DNA of 64,000 nt from Variovorax paradoxus (GTDB lineage: Bacteria > Pseudomonadota > Gammaproteobacteria > Burkholderiales > Burkholderiaceae_C): the NCBI RefSeq assembly GCF_022009635.1, contig NZ_CP091716.1:6221501-6285500 (forward strand), read 5' to 3'. Position 1 is the first letter of the stretch. The number at the start of each line of letters is the position of its first letter. The notes below the pieces were generated by a model. That model saw nothing but the letters and a program-made list of their open reading frames with translations, was not told where the DNA came from and did no database searches. A program made the position numbers and the translations under genes. Shown one piece after another: positions 1-8,900 of this stretch.

Positions 1-591
1 GTCGTCGTCGATGTAGCGCGGCGCCTGGCTGGTCTCGCCGGTGGCGGCATCGGCAAAGCGCAGCGCGGCAGGCAGCACCGGCGCGCCCGACGATATGGCC
101 GCCTGCAGCAGGTTGGCATGGAACGGCAACAGGCCGCGCCCGTCGCTGGTGGTGCCTTCGGGGAACACGCCGATCAGGTCGCCACCGCGCAGCGCCTCGG
201 TCATGTGATGCACCACGCGCAACGCGTCTCGGCGGCGTTCACGCTCGATGTAGAGCGTGCCGGAACCGGTGGAAAGCGTGCCGATCAGCGGCCAGTTCTT
301 GACGTCCGACTTCGACACGAAGCGCACATGGCGCGCCGCATGCAGGCAGGTGATGTCGAGCCACGACAGGTGATTGCAGATGAGCAGCACCGGCCCCGCG
401 GCAGGCGGCGTGCCCTGCACCTTGAGCGTGATGCCCATGATCTGCAGCATGCGCCTGGACCACGCCTGCACGCGCGCGTTGCGCTCTTCCTGCGGAAGAC
501 TTGGGAACTTGCGGCGGATGGTCCACCAACCCACCAGCGCGTGCCCCACCGCGTGCAGCAAACGCGAGCAGGCCTTCAGGGAATGAAGCAT
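1..591 (-). CDS. plsC: 1-acyl-sn-glycerol-3-phosphate acyltransferase (PlsC family), C-terminus cut by window edge
   Basis: Lysophosphatidic acid acyltransferase that would add the second acyl chain during phosphatidic acid synthesis at the inner membrane. The 197 visible codons include the acceptor motif NHLSWLD (about residues 71-77) and the FPEGT substrate motif further on, both hallmarks of the PlsC/LPLAT fold. The ATG at 591 is preceded by a purine-rich GAAGAGG stretch and gives a normal short N-terminus; no other in-frame ATG lies between it and the stop of the upstream gene. It is the last visible gene of the minus-strand block, 46 bp behind pyrC', so it may be cotranscribed with the pyrimidine genes. 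The 3' end is outside the window, so full length cannot be judged. Confidence 0.88.
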   Translation of the reverse strand, partial: MLHSLKACSRLLHAVGHALVGWWTIRRKFPSLPQEERNARVQAWSRRMLQIMGITLKVQGTPPAAGPVLLICNHLSWLDITCLHAARHVRFVSKSDVKNWPLIGTLSTGSGTLYIERERRRDALRVVHHMTEALRGGDLIGVFPEGTTSDGRGLLPFHANLLQAAISSGAPVLPAALRFADAATGETSQAPRYIDDD

Positions 592-637
592 CTGGACGTG
601 CGCCTCTTCTTGTTGTGGCTTTTCCGGGGGAACGGTA

Positions 638-1927
638 TCAACCGTGGACCACGCGGCCCGCGACCAGCGTATGGCGCGCGCGGCCCTGCATCGGATAACC
701 GGCGAACGGCGTGTGCTTGCCCTGGCTCTTGAGCGCTTCGGGCCGCACCTGCCATTCGAGCGCCGGGTCGACGATGCACAGGTCGGCCACGCCGCCTTCT
801 ACGAGGCGGCCGATGCCGGTGCCCGCGTCGGCCGCGGCCAGCAGCCGCGCGGGCGCCGAGGTCACGACCTCGATGGCCCGCGCGATGCCGGCGCCGCTGC
901 GCTCGCTCCACAGCAGCGCGAGCGGCAGCAGCAGTTCGAGCCCGGTGGCGCCGGCCTCGGCTTCGGCGAAGGGCAGTGTCTTGGCGTCGGCCTCGACCGG
1001 CGTGTGGTCGGACACCAGCGCGTCGATGGTGCCGTCGGCCAGCGCGGCCGAGAGCGCGTCACGGTCGCCCTGCTGGCGCAGCGGCGGATTCAGGCGGGCG
1101 CGGCTGTCGAAGTAGCCGATGTCGGTGTCGGCCAGGTGCAGCGAGTTGATGCTGACGTCGCAGGTCAACGGCAGCCCCTGCGCCTTGGCCTCGCGCACCA
1201 GCGCCACGCCGCGCGCGCTGGAAATGCGGCACAGGTGCACGCGGGCACCGGTGGCTTTCATCAGCTCGACGATGGTGAAGATGGCAATGGTCTCCGCCGA
1301 CACCGGCACGCCGGCAAGGCCGAGCCGCGTGGCCAGCGGGCCGCTGGCGGCGACGCCCTTGCCCAGGTCGCGGTCCTGCGGGCGCAGCCACACGGTGTAG
1401 CCGAAGGTGCTGGCGTAGGACAGCGCGCGCTGCAGCACCTGCGTGTCGGTCAGCGGCACCTCGGCCTGGCCGAAGCCGATGCAGCCGGCCTCGGTGAGTT
1501 CGGCCATCTCGGTCAGCACGCCGCCAGCCAGGCCGCGCGTGAGCGCACCCAGCGGGAACAGGCGCGCGCCCTGCAGCTTCTCGGCGCGGAACTTGAGCAT
1601 TTCCACCAGGCCGGGCTCGTCGAGCACCGGGTCGGTGTCGGGCGGGCACACGAGGCTGGTCACGCCGCCGGCAATGGCCGCGGCCATTTCGCTTTCGAGC
1701 ATGCCTTCGTGCTCGTAGCCGGGCTCGCGCAGCCGCGCGGCCAGGTCCACGAGGCCCGGCACGACGAGGCAGCCCGTGGCGTCGATGGTGCGTTCGGCCT
1801 TGAAGCCGGCGGGAATGCCGCCGCCGATGCCGGCGATCTTTCCGTCGGCGATGGCGATGTCGGCCTTCTTGTCGGTGCGCGAAGCGGGGTCGACGACGCG
1901 GCCGTTGGTGATGACGAGTGTGCTCAT
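638..1927 (-). CDS. pyrC': Dihydroorotase-like subunit, probably catalytically inactive (PyrC')
   Basis: A 429-residue amidohydrolase-fold protein of the type I dihydroorotase family. The region where active enzymes have DxHxHxR reads DLAARLR at residues 61-67, so both metal-binding histidines are replaced (A63, R65). The bridging-Asp region reads GFGQAE (about 151-156) instead of SDDG. The third His position is R182 (LRPQD) and the fourth is R234 (HLCRIS). Only the late SDH motif (306-308) is kept. In Pseudomonas an inactive PyrC' encoded in pyrRBC' is needed to assemble the aspartate transcarbamoylase dodecamer; the same role is inferred here because the start overlaps the pyrB stop by ATGA (1924-1927). 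A functional dihydroorotase should be encoded elsewhere. Annotating this as an active enzyme would be misleading. Confidence 0.9.
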   Translation of the reverse strand: MSTLVITNGRVVDPASRTDKKADIAIADGKIAGIGGGIPAGFKAERTIDATGCLVVPGLVDLAARLREPGYEHEGMLESEMAAAIAGGVTSLVCPPDTDPVLDEPGLVEMLKFRAEKLQGARLFPLGALTRGLAGGVLTEMAELTEAGCIGFGQAEVPLTDTQVLQRALSYASTFGYTVWLRPQDRDLGKGVAASGPLATRLGLAGVPVSAETIAIFTIVELMKATGARVHLCRISSARGVALVREAKAQGLPLTCDVSINSLHLADTDIGYFDSRARLNPPLRQQGDRDALSAALADGTIDALVSDHTPVEADAKTLPFAEAEAGATGLELLLPLALLWSERSGAGIARAIEVVTSAPARLLAAADAGTGIGRLVEGGVADLCIVDPALEWQVRPEALKSQGKHTPFAGYPMQGRARHTLVAGRVVHG

Positions 1928-2886
1928 GCTTCGTTACCTGCGACGATGCTCATGACGGCCATCCGCACGGCGATGCCGAAGGTGACCTGCGGAAGGATCA
2001 CGCTTTGCTTGCCGTCGACCACCGCGGAGTCGATCTCCACGCCGCGGTTGATCGGACCCGGGTGCATCACGATGGCGTCGGGCTTGGCCAGTTGCAGCTT
2101 CTCCGGCGTGAGGCCGAAGGTCTTGAAGAACTCCTGCGACGACGGCAGCAGCGCGCCGCTCATGCGTTCGTTCTGCAGGCGCAGCATGATGACGACGTCG
2201 CAGTCCTTGATGCCTTCTTCGAGCGTGTGGAACACGCGCACGCCCATGCCGGCCATGTCGGCGGGCACCAGCGTCTTGGGGCCGACCACGCGCACCTCGG
2301 CGCAGCCCAGCGTGGTGAGCGCATGGATGTCGGAGCGCGCCACGCGCGAATGCAGCACGTCGCCGACGATCGCGACCGTGAGGTTCGAGAAGTCTTTCTT
2401 GTAGTGGCGGATCGTGTACATGTCGAGCAGCCCCTGCGTCGGATGCGCATGGCGGCCGTCGCCGGCGTTCACCACGTGCACATGCGGCGCGACGTGCTGC
2501 GCGATCAGGTACGGCGCGCCCGACTCGCTGTGGCGCACCACGAACAGGTCGGCCGCCATCGCGCTCAGGTTGGCGATGGTGTCAAGCAGCGACTCGCCCT
2601 TGGTGGCCGAGGAGCGCGCGATGTCGAGGTTGATGACGTCGGCCGACAGGCGCTTGGCCGCGATCTCGAAGGTGGTGCGGGTGCGCGTGCTGTTCTCGAA
2701 GAACAGGTTGAACACGCTCTTGCCGCGCAAGAGCGGCACCTTCTTCACCTCGCGGTCGCTCACGCTCGTGAAGTTGGCGGCCGTGTCGAGGATGTGCGTG
2801 ACGATGTCCTTGGGCAGGCCCTCGATCGACAGCAGGTGGATCAGCTCGCCGTGCTTGTTGAGCTGGGGGTTTCGCTTGTAGAGCAT
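1924..2886 (-). CDS. pyrB: Aspartate carbamoyltransferase catalytic subunit
   Basis: Catalyses carbamoyl phosphate + aspartate to N-carbamoylaspartate, the committed step of pyrimidine synthesis in the cytoplasm. The 320-residue product has the carbamoyl-phosphate loop STRTR at residues 66-70, the HPTQ motif in the middle, and the aspartate-domain motif HPGPINRG near the C-terminus. The chosen ATG at 2886 shares its A with the pyrR stop (TAATG); an in-frame extension upstream would run through pyrR and is not credible. The 3' end overlaps pyrC' by four bases. The tight pyrR-pyrB-pyrC' order matches the pyrRBC' operons of pseudomonads, so the active enzyme is probably a PyrB/PyrC' dodecamer rather than a PyrB/PyrI complex. 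Confidence 0.97.
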   Translation of the reverse strand: MLYKRNPQLNKHGELIHLLSIEGLPKDIVTHILDTAANFTSVSDREVKKVPLLRGKSVFNLFFENSTRTRTTFEIAAKRLSADVINLDIARSSATKGESLLDTIANLSAMAADLFVVRHSESGAPYLIAQHVAPHVHVVNAGDGRHAHPTQGLLDMYTIRHYKKDFSNLTVAIVGDVLHSRVARSDIHALTTLGCAEVRVVGPKTLVPADMAGMGVRVFHTLEEGIKDCDVVIMLRLQNERMSGALLPSSQEFFKTFGLTPEKLQLAKPDAIVMHPGPINRGVEIDSAVVDGKQSVILPQVTFGIAVRMAVMSIVAGNEA

Positions 2887-3383
2887 TACTTGCTTTCCTC
2901 CACCTTGAGGCTGAATGCGCCGCTGTCGGCTCGCGCCAGTGCCAGCAGCTGGGTCGCAGGCAGGGTGAGCGTGGTGGCGGCGAAGTCCGCGGCCACCGGC
3001 AGCTCGCGCCCGCCACGGTCCACCAGCACCGCGAGGCGCACGCAGGCCGGGCGTCCGAAGTCGAACAGCTCGTTGAGCACCGCGCGGATGGTGCGGCCGG
3101 TGTAGAGCACGTCGTCGAGCAGCAGCACGTCGGTGCCGTTCACGTCGAAGGGCAGCGCGGTCTGCGCGCTGGCCGACAGGCCGCGCCGCGCGAAATCGTC
3201 GCGATGCATGGCCGACGAAATGACGCCCGGCGCGCCGGGCAGGCCCAGGTCTTTCTGCAGCCGCTCGACCAGCCAGGCGCCACCGGAGGTGATGCCGACC
3301 AGCTTCGTTTCGGGGCGCATCAGCGTCTTTACGCCGGCCAGCAGCTTCGTGTAGAGCGCTTCGGCATCGGGAATTGAACTCAC
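2886..3383 (-). CDS. pyrR: PyrR: pyrimidine operon regulator / uracil phosphoribosyltransferase
   Basis: A 165-residue type I phosphoribosyltransferase. The PRPP-binding loop is at residues 86-98 ([13 protein letters not shown]), the signature of PyrR. In Gram-positives PyrR binds RNA to attenuate pyr operons; in many proteobacteria it lies next to pyrB and may act mainly as uracil phosphoribosyltransferase. I chose the GTG at 3383 because it overlaps the ruvX stop as GTGA and gives the usual PyrR length. No leader exists between ruvX and pyrR, so a classical attenuator in front of this gene is not possible; any control would act upstream of algH/ruvX or on distant genes. Coupled to pyrB through TAATG. 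Confidence 0.93.
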   Translation of the reverse strand: MSSIPDAEALYTKLLAGVKTLMRPETKLVGITSGGAWLVERLQKDLGLPGAPGVISSAMHRDDFARRGLSASAQTALPFDVNGTDVLLLDDVLYTGRTIRAVLNELFDFGRPACVRLAVLVDRGGRELPVAADFAATTLTLPATQLLALARADSGAFSLKVEESK

Positions 3384-3829
3384 GTGAGACTCCTGAGGAA
3401 TTGCTCCAGGATGATGCAGGCGGAAGCAGCGTCGGCATCGCGGGCGCCTGACGACAGGGCCTCGGTGGTGCTGTAGCGCTCGTCGACCTCGAACACCTGG
3501 AGATTGAAACGGCCGCGCATCTGGCGCGCGAACTTCTGCGCGCGGCGGGTGTTCTCGTGCGGAGCGCCGTCGGGGTGATAGGGCACGCCGACCACCAGCG
3601 CGTCGGGCTGCCATTCCTTGATGCGCGCCTCGACCTGCGCAAAGCGGGCGTCGGCGCCTTCGGCCTTGATGGTCGCTTGCGGGGTGGCGGTGCCCAGCAG
3701 CCGGTTGCCGCTGGCCACGCCGGTGCGCTTCAGGCCGTAGTCGAAGGCCAGGAAGGTCTGGAAATGGGCGGGAACGGCGGCAGGAACGGAAGAAGAAGCG
3801 GAAGCGGCGGGAGCAGGAGCGTCTGGCAT
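3380..3829 (-). CDS. ruvX: RuvX/YqgF-type RNase H-fold endonuclease (putative pre-16S rRNA nuclease)
   Basis: A 149-residue YqgF/RuvX protein, a family linked to 16S rRNA 5' maturation and formerly annotated as a Holliday junction resolvase. The acidic residues of the RNase H fold are visible: FDYGLKRTG near residue 29, the Glu in DERYSTTEA, and the Asp in DADAASA near the C-terminus. An Ala/Pro/Ser-rich stretch of about 20 residues precedes the domain, so the true start could be somewhat downstream, although no better ATG is seen. The gene sits 8 bp behind algH and overlaps pyrR by four bases. The algH-ruvX-pyrR-pyrB order is common in beta- and gammaproteobacteria. Confidence 0.92.
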   Translation of the reverse strand: MPDAPAPAASASSSVPAAVPAHFQTFLAFDYGLKRTGVASGNRLLGTATPQATIKAEGADARFAQVEARIKEWQPDALVVGVPYHPDGAPHENTRRAQKFARQMRGRFNLQVFEVDERYSTTEALSSGARDADAASACIILEQFLRSLT

Positions 3830-3837
3830 GACGGCGC

Positions 3838-4437
3838 TCAGGCGTGACCCGCGTGCGGCGAGAGCTTCCAGGCCTCCAGGCCCAGCAGCAGCAGCGCCTT
3901 GTCGTAGCGCTGGTCGACCGGGGTGTCGAAGATCACGGCCGGGTCGGCGCCGACGGTGAGCCAGCTGTTCTCGGCCAGCTCCGACTCGAGCTGGCCCTCG
4001 CCCCAGGCCGAATAGCCCAGCGAGACCAGCACCTTGCGCGGGCCGGCGCCGGTGGCCAGGGCCTCCAGCACGTCCTTGGAGGTGGTCATCTCGAGCCCGC
4101 CGGGGATGGTCATGGTCGAGGCATAGACCGATTCCTCGGGCTTCTCGGCCTGGGTGAAGACCGGCTCGTGCAGCACGAAGCCGCGCTCGGTCTGCACCGG
4201 GCCGCCCTGGAAGACGGGGGCCTCGCCCAGCTCGGGGCGGGCCAGGTGAAGCTCGATCTTCTCGAACAGCACCTTGAGGTTGATGTCGCTGGGTTTGTTG
4301 ATCACCAGCCCGAGCGCGCCGCGCTCGCTGTGTTCGCAGAGGTACACGACGCTGCGGTTGAAAGTTTTGTCTTCCATCCCGGGCATCGCTATCAAAAAGT
4401 GATGCGTGAGGTTCATCGGGGCAGAATCGGCAGCCAT
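3838..4437 (-). CDS. algH: UPF0301 family protein (AlgH/YqgE)
   Basis: A member of the conserved YqgE/AlgH family, of unclear molecular function. The typical opening MNLTHHFLIAMPGM starts at residue 8, and the family features CEHSERGALGLVINKP and the later LGYSAWGEGQLE are clear. Two starts are possible. The ATG at 4437 gives 199 residues, has GGAGG only 3 bases upstream and abuts the phrB ATG. The ATG at 4416 gives the usual family N-terminus but lacks a ribosome-binding site. A TAAAAT hexamer on the minus strand (4452-4447) could be the -10 element and would place transcription initiation almost at 4437. First gene of the algH-ruvX-pyrR-pyrB-pyrC' block. Confidence 0.9.
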   Translation of the reverse strand: MAADSAPMNLTHHFLIAMPGMEDKTFNRSVVYLCEHSERGALGLVINKPSDINLKVLFEKIELHLARPELGEAPVFQGGPVQTERGFVLHEPVFTQAEKPEESVYASTMTIPGGLEMTTSKDVLEALATGAGPRKVLVSLGYSAWGEGQLESELAENSWLTVGADPAVIFDTPVDQRYDKALLLLGLEAWKLSPHAGHA

Positions 4438-5937
4438 ATGCCTCCGATTTTACTGGCCGTCGACAAGACCTATCCCAAAGGGCTCATGTGGTTCCGCCGC
4501 GACCTGCGCGTGGACGACAACGCCGCCCTCTATCGCGCACTGCGGGCCTGCCGCCAGGTGGTCTGCGTATTCGTGTTCGACAAGGCGATCCTGGACCCGC
4601 TGCCCACGGTCGACCGGCGGGTGGAGTTCATCCGCGAATCCCTGCTGGAGCTCGAAGCCGAGCTGCGCGCGCTGGGCGGCGCGCTGATCGTGCGGCACGG
4701 CCTGGCGGCACAGGAGATCCCCGCGCTGGCCCATGACCTCGATGTGCAGGCCGTGTTCGCCAACCGCGACGACGAGCCCGACGCGCTGGAGCGCGACGCC
4801 AAGGTGTTCGGCGCGCTGGCCAATGCGGGCGTGACCTTCCACACCTACAAGGACTCCACCGTCTTCGACCGCGACGAGGTCATGACCAAGACCGGCCAGC
4901 CCTACACGGTGTTCACGCCCTACAAGCGGGCCTGGCTGGCCAAGGTCGACTCGTTCTTCCTCAAGTCGTACCCGGTGCGCAGCCATGCCGACGCGCTGGT
5001 GCCGCCGCCCGAGGCCTACCGCGAGCCGATGCCCTCGCTGGGCGAACTCGGCTTCGAGAAGAGCAACCTGTCGACGCTGGAAATACCGACCGGCACCCGC
5101 GGCGCCGGCACGCTGTTCGAAGACTTCTTCGAGCGCATCGACCGCTACGACGAAGCGCGCAACTTCCCGGCCGTGCGCGGCCCCAGCTACATGGGCGTGC
5201 ACCTGCGCTTCGGCACGGTGTCGATCCGGCAGATGGCCAGCCTGGCGCACCAGCTTTCGCTGCAGGGCAACGCCGGGGCGGCGACCTGGCTCAGCGAACT
5301 GATCTGGCGCGACTTCTATTTCCAGATCCTGGCGCACTTCCCGTACGTGCACACGGGCGGCGAGTCGAAGAGCTTCCGGCCCGAGTACGACAAGATCCAG
5401 TGGCACCACGGCAAGCACGCCGACCAGCTGTTCGAGGCCTGGTGCCAGGGCCGCACCGGCTACCCGCTGGTGGACGCGGCCATGCTGCAGATCAACCAGA
5501 GCGGCTACATGCACAACCGCCTGCGCATGGTGGTGGCGAGCTTCCTGTGCAAGGACCTGGGGCTGGACTGGCGGCGCGGCGAGGCCTACTTCGCGCTGCA
5601 CCTGAACGACTTCGAGCTGGCGTCCAACAACGGCGGCTGGCAGTGGGCCAGCTCGAGCGGCTGCGACGCCCAGCCTTATTTCCGCATCTTCAACCCGGTG
5701 ACGCAGAGCGAACGCTTCGACCCCGAGGGCAAGTTCATCCGCCGCTACCTGCCGCAGCTGGCGGGGCTGTCGAACGCGGCCATTCACGCGCCCTGGCAGG
5801 CATCGCCGGTGGAGCTGGAGGCGGCCGGCATCAAGCTGGGCGAAACGTACCCCAAGCCGGTGGTCGACCACGCCGAGGCGCGCGAAAAGACGCTGCAGCG
5901 TTACGGGGTGGCGCGGGCCAAAGCGCTGCAGAAATGA
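4438..5937 (+). CDS. phrB: Deoxyribodipyrimidine photolyase (class I cryptochrome/photolyase family)
   Basis: Light-driven repair of cyclobutane pyrimidine dimers using FADH-. The 499-residue protein has the N-terminal antenna domain (MWFRRDLRVDD at about residue 16) and the C-terminal FAD domain with the family block NNGGWQWASSSGCDAQPYF, followed by FNPVTQ. The ATG at 4438 forms CATATG with the oppositely oriented algH start. An internal ATG at 4485, just before WFRRDLRVDD and preceded by AAAGGG, would match the short N-terminus of E. coli PhrB and may be the true start. Monocistronic: its stop codon merges into a strong bidirectional hairpin. All diagnostic blocks look intact. Confidence 0.95.
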   Translation: MPPILLAVDKTYPKGLMWFRRDLRVDDNAALYRALRACRQVVCVFVFDKAILDPLPTVDRRVEFIRESLLELEAELRALGGALIVRHGLAAQEIPALAHDLDVQAVFANRDDEPDALERDAKVFGALANAGVTFHTYKDSTVFDRDEVMTKTGQPYTVFTPYKRAWLAKVDSFFLKSYPVRSHADALVPPPEAYREPMPSLGELGFEKSNLSTLEIPTGTRGAGTLFEDFFERIDRYDEARNFPAVRGPSYMGVHLRFGTVSIRQMASLAHQLSLQGNAGAATWLSELIWRDFYFQILAHFPYVHTGGESKSFRPEYDKIQWHHGKHADQLFEAWCQGRTGYPLVDAAMLQINQSGYMHNRLRMVVASFLCKDLGLDWRRGEAYFALHLNDFELASNNGGWQWASSSGCDAQPYFRIFNPVTQSERFDPEGKFIRRYLPQLAGLSNAAIHAPWQASPVELEAAGIKLGETYPKPVVDHAEAREKTLQRYGVARAKALQK

Positions 5938-5964
5938 AAAAGGGGCCCCGCGAGGCCCCTTTTT
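5937..5964. terminator. Bidirectional rho-independent terminator between phrB and chpA
   Basis: AAAAAGGGGCC and GGCCCCTTTTT form a perfect 11-bp stem around a 6-base CCGCGA loop. The T-run follows on the plus strand and, by symmetry, on the minus strand. The stem begins inside the phrB stop codon, so it ends phrB transcription, and it lies 22 bp behind the chpA stop on the other strand. Confidence 0.92.
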
Positions 5965-5986
5965 CATTTACGTGGAAGCGCGTGCT

Positions 5987-8900
5987 TCAGGCGGCGGCCG
6001 CCACCAGCGCCGGCTCGCTCGTGTACGCACGCACCAGGCGCAGCAGCTCTTCTTCCGAATACGGCTTGCCCAGGTAGTGGTTCACGCCCAGCGTGCGCGC
6101 GTAGTCGCGGTGCTTCTCGGCGATGCGCGAGGTGATCATGATGATCGGCAGCTCGGCCAGCGCGCTGTCGGCGCGGATGTTGCGGGCCAGGTCGAAGCCG
6201 TCCATGCGCGGCATCTCGATGTCCGACAGCACCACCGCCGGGCGCTCCTGCTGCAGCCGCTCGAGCGCCTGAAGGCCGTCGGCCGCGAGCGACACCCGGT
6301 AGCCTTCGCGCTGCAGCAGACGCTGCGTGACGCGGCGCACGGTGATGGAGTCGTCCACCACCAGCACCAGCGGGATCTGCGGCGTCACCGGCGCCAGCAC
6401 CACCGGCTCCTGCGGCACGCCCTGCTCCGCCTCGGCCGCTGCCGCGCGGGCCGGTGCCGCGGCCAGTGCGGCCGCCTGGCGCTCGCGCGCCTGCTCGCCG
6501 TGCACCGCCGCCAGCGCCACCGGGTTGTAGATCAGCGCCACCGCGCCCGAAGCCAGCACCGAGATGCCGGCCAGGCCGGGCAGCCGTGCGAGCTGCGGGC
6601 CGAGGTTCTTCACCACGACTTCCTGGTTGCCCAGCACTTCGTCCACGTGCAGCGCCACGCGCTGGGCCGCGCTTCGCACGACCACGAGCGTGTTGTTCTT
6701 GGCCGCGGCGTGCTCGCTGCGGGTCGAGGCCTGCAGCAGCGCGCCGGCCCAGTAGAACGGCACCTGTTCGCTGCCGAAGGGATGGCTGTTGTGCAGGTAG
6801 GCGGCGTCCAGGTCGGTGCCGCTCACGCGTTGCACCAGTTCCACCAGGTTCGACGGCACGCCGATCGACACCTCGCCCGCGCGCAGCATCACCACGTGCG
6901 TCACGGCGGTGGTCAGCGGCAGCACCAGCTTGAAGGTGGTGCCCTGGCCGGGCGTGCTGTGCGTTTCGATGCGGCCGCCGAGCGCCGCGATCTGCGCACG
7001 CACCACGTCCATGCCGATGCCGCGGCCGGCCAGTTCGGAAACCTGCCCCGCCGTCGAGAAGCCGGGCTTGAAGATCAGCTCGGTGGCCTCCTCGGCCGAC
7101 AGTTCCTGGTCGGCGCCGATCAGGCCCAGCACGCGGGCGCGCTCGGCGATGCGCTTGCGGTCGAGGCCGGCGCCGTCGTCGCGGAAGCTCACCGAGACGT
7201 CGTTGCCTTCATGGTGCAGGTCGATGACGATCAGACCGCTGGCGTCCTTGCCGGCCTTCTCGCGCGCCGCCGCGTCCTCGATGCCGTGGGCCACGCAGTT
7301 GCGCAGCAGGTGCTCGAAGGCGGGCGTCATGCGGTCCAGCACGCCGCGGTCCATTTCGATGGAGCCGCCGACGATGTCCAGGCGCACCTGCTTGCCGGTG
7401 TCCTTGGAGGCCTGGCGCACCACGCGGTAGAGGCGATCGGAAATGCCTTCGAACTCCACCATGCGCGTGCGCAGCAGGCCGCGCTGCAGTTCGCGCGTCT
7501 GGCGCGCCTGCACGCTGAGGTCGTCTTCCGTCGCCTGCACCGTCTTCTGCAGCGTGCGCTGCACGGTGGCCACGTCGTTCACCGACTCGGCCATCATGCG
7601 GGTGAGTTCCTGCACGCGGGTGAAGCGGTCGAACTCCAGCGGGTCGAAGCTCTGCTGCGAGTCCTTGGCTTGCGCCAGGCGCGACTGCATCTGGCTTTCG
7701 GCCTGCACTTCGATGTCGCGCAGCTGCTGGCGCAGGCGGTCCAGGTTGCCCGTCAGGTCGGCGAGCGAGCCGCGCAGCTGGCCCAGTTCAGCCTCCAGGC
7801 GCGAACGCGTGATGATGACCTCGCCGGTCTGCGCGACCAGGCGGTCGAGCAGCTGGGTGCGGATGCGCACGGCCTGGCTCGACACGGCCCGCAGCGGTGC
7901 GAGCAGCGCGGGCGCAGGGCGCGGTTGCAGCGCGGATGCCGTGGCGGGAGCGGCCGCAGCGATGTCGTCGGCGGTCTCGCCGTCTTCGTCGCCAGCAACG
8001 GGCGCGGCGCTTTCATCGTTGGCCGGCACGCCGGCTTCGGGCGCGACCTGCACCAGCTGGGCGGCCGGCGCGGAAGCGCTGGCGCTCGCCACGAGCTGGG
8101 CCAGCTCGACCTGCGTGGCGTCGTCGGCCGCGCGCAGCGCGTCGAAGGTGGCCTGCAGCGCGTCGAGGCGGCCGAGCAGCTTTTCGATGTCGGCACGCTC
8201 GGCGCCTTGCGAGCCCAGGAGTTCGATCTCGGACTCCATGCGGTGCGCGCGCTCGCCCAGGCGCATGGCGCCGGCAAGGCGCGCGCTGCCCTTGAGCGTG
8301 TGCAGCGTGCGCAGCACCGCGGCGCGCGGCGCGCTGTCGTCAGGGTGGTGCGCCCACTGGCGCAGCGATTCGCCCAGCTGGGGCAGCAGTTCCGCGGCCT
8401 CTTCCTCGAAGATGGGGAACAGGTCGACGTCGACCGCGTCGGCCAGGTCGATGGCGTCTTCGGAGTCGTCGAGCGCCACGTCGGCAATGCTGTCGCTGGA
8501 CACCACCTGCTGCAGCGGCCGGGCTTCGGCGCGCATGGCGATTTCGGTGGGCATCGGCGAATTGGCGATGTCGCGCAGCGCCTGCAGCGTGCCTTCGGCC
8601 GGGTCGCGCAGGAAGCCGACCGCGAACTGGTGCAGCAGGCGGCGCAGCTCGTCGGCCGCGGCCACCAGCACCATGCCCTGCTCGCGCGAGCCGCTGCCCT
8701 GCATCTGCAGGTGCTGCAGCGCGGATTCGAACAGGCGGGCCATGCCCGACAGGCTGTGGAAGCCGACCGTGGCCGAGCTGCCGGCCAGCGAATGGGCCAG
8801 CGCGACGGTCGAGTCGGGCAGGCGCTCGTGCGATTCGAGCGCCCATTCGCCGACATCGGTCGCCAGTTGGCGCGACCATTCGTCGGCTTCGTTGAGGTAG

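Noticed and set aside
638..5967. Long plus-strand open frames antisense to the pyr and phrB genes (for example 644-2404 and 1918-3105)
   Set aside because: All are shadows of real genes with no recognisable domains and atypical amino-acid composition.
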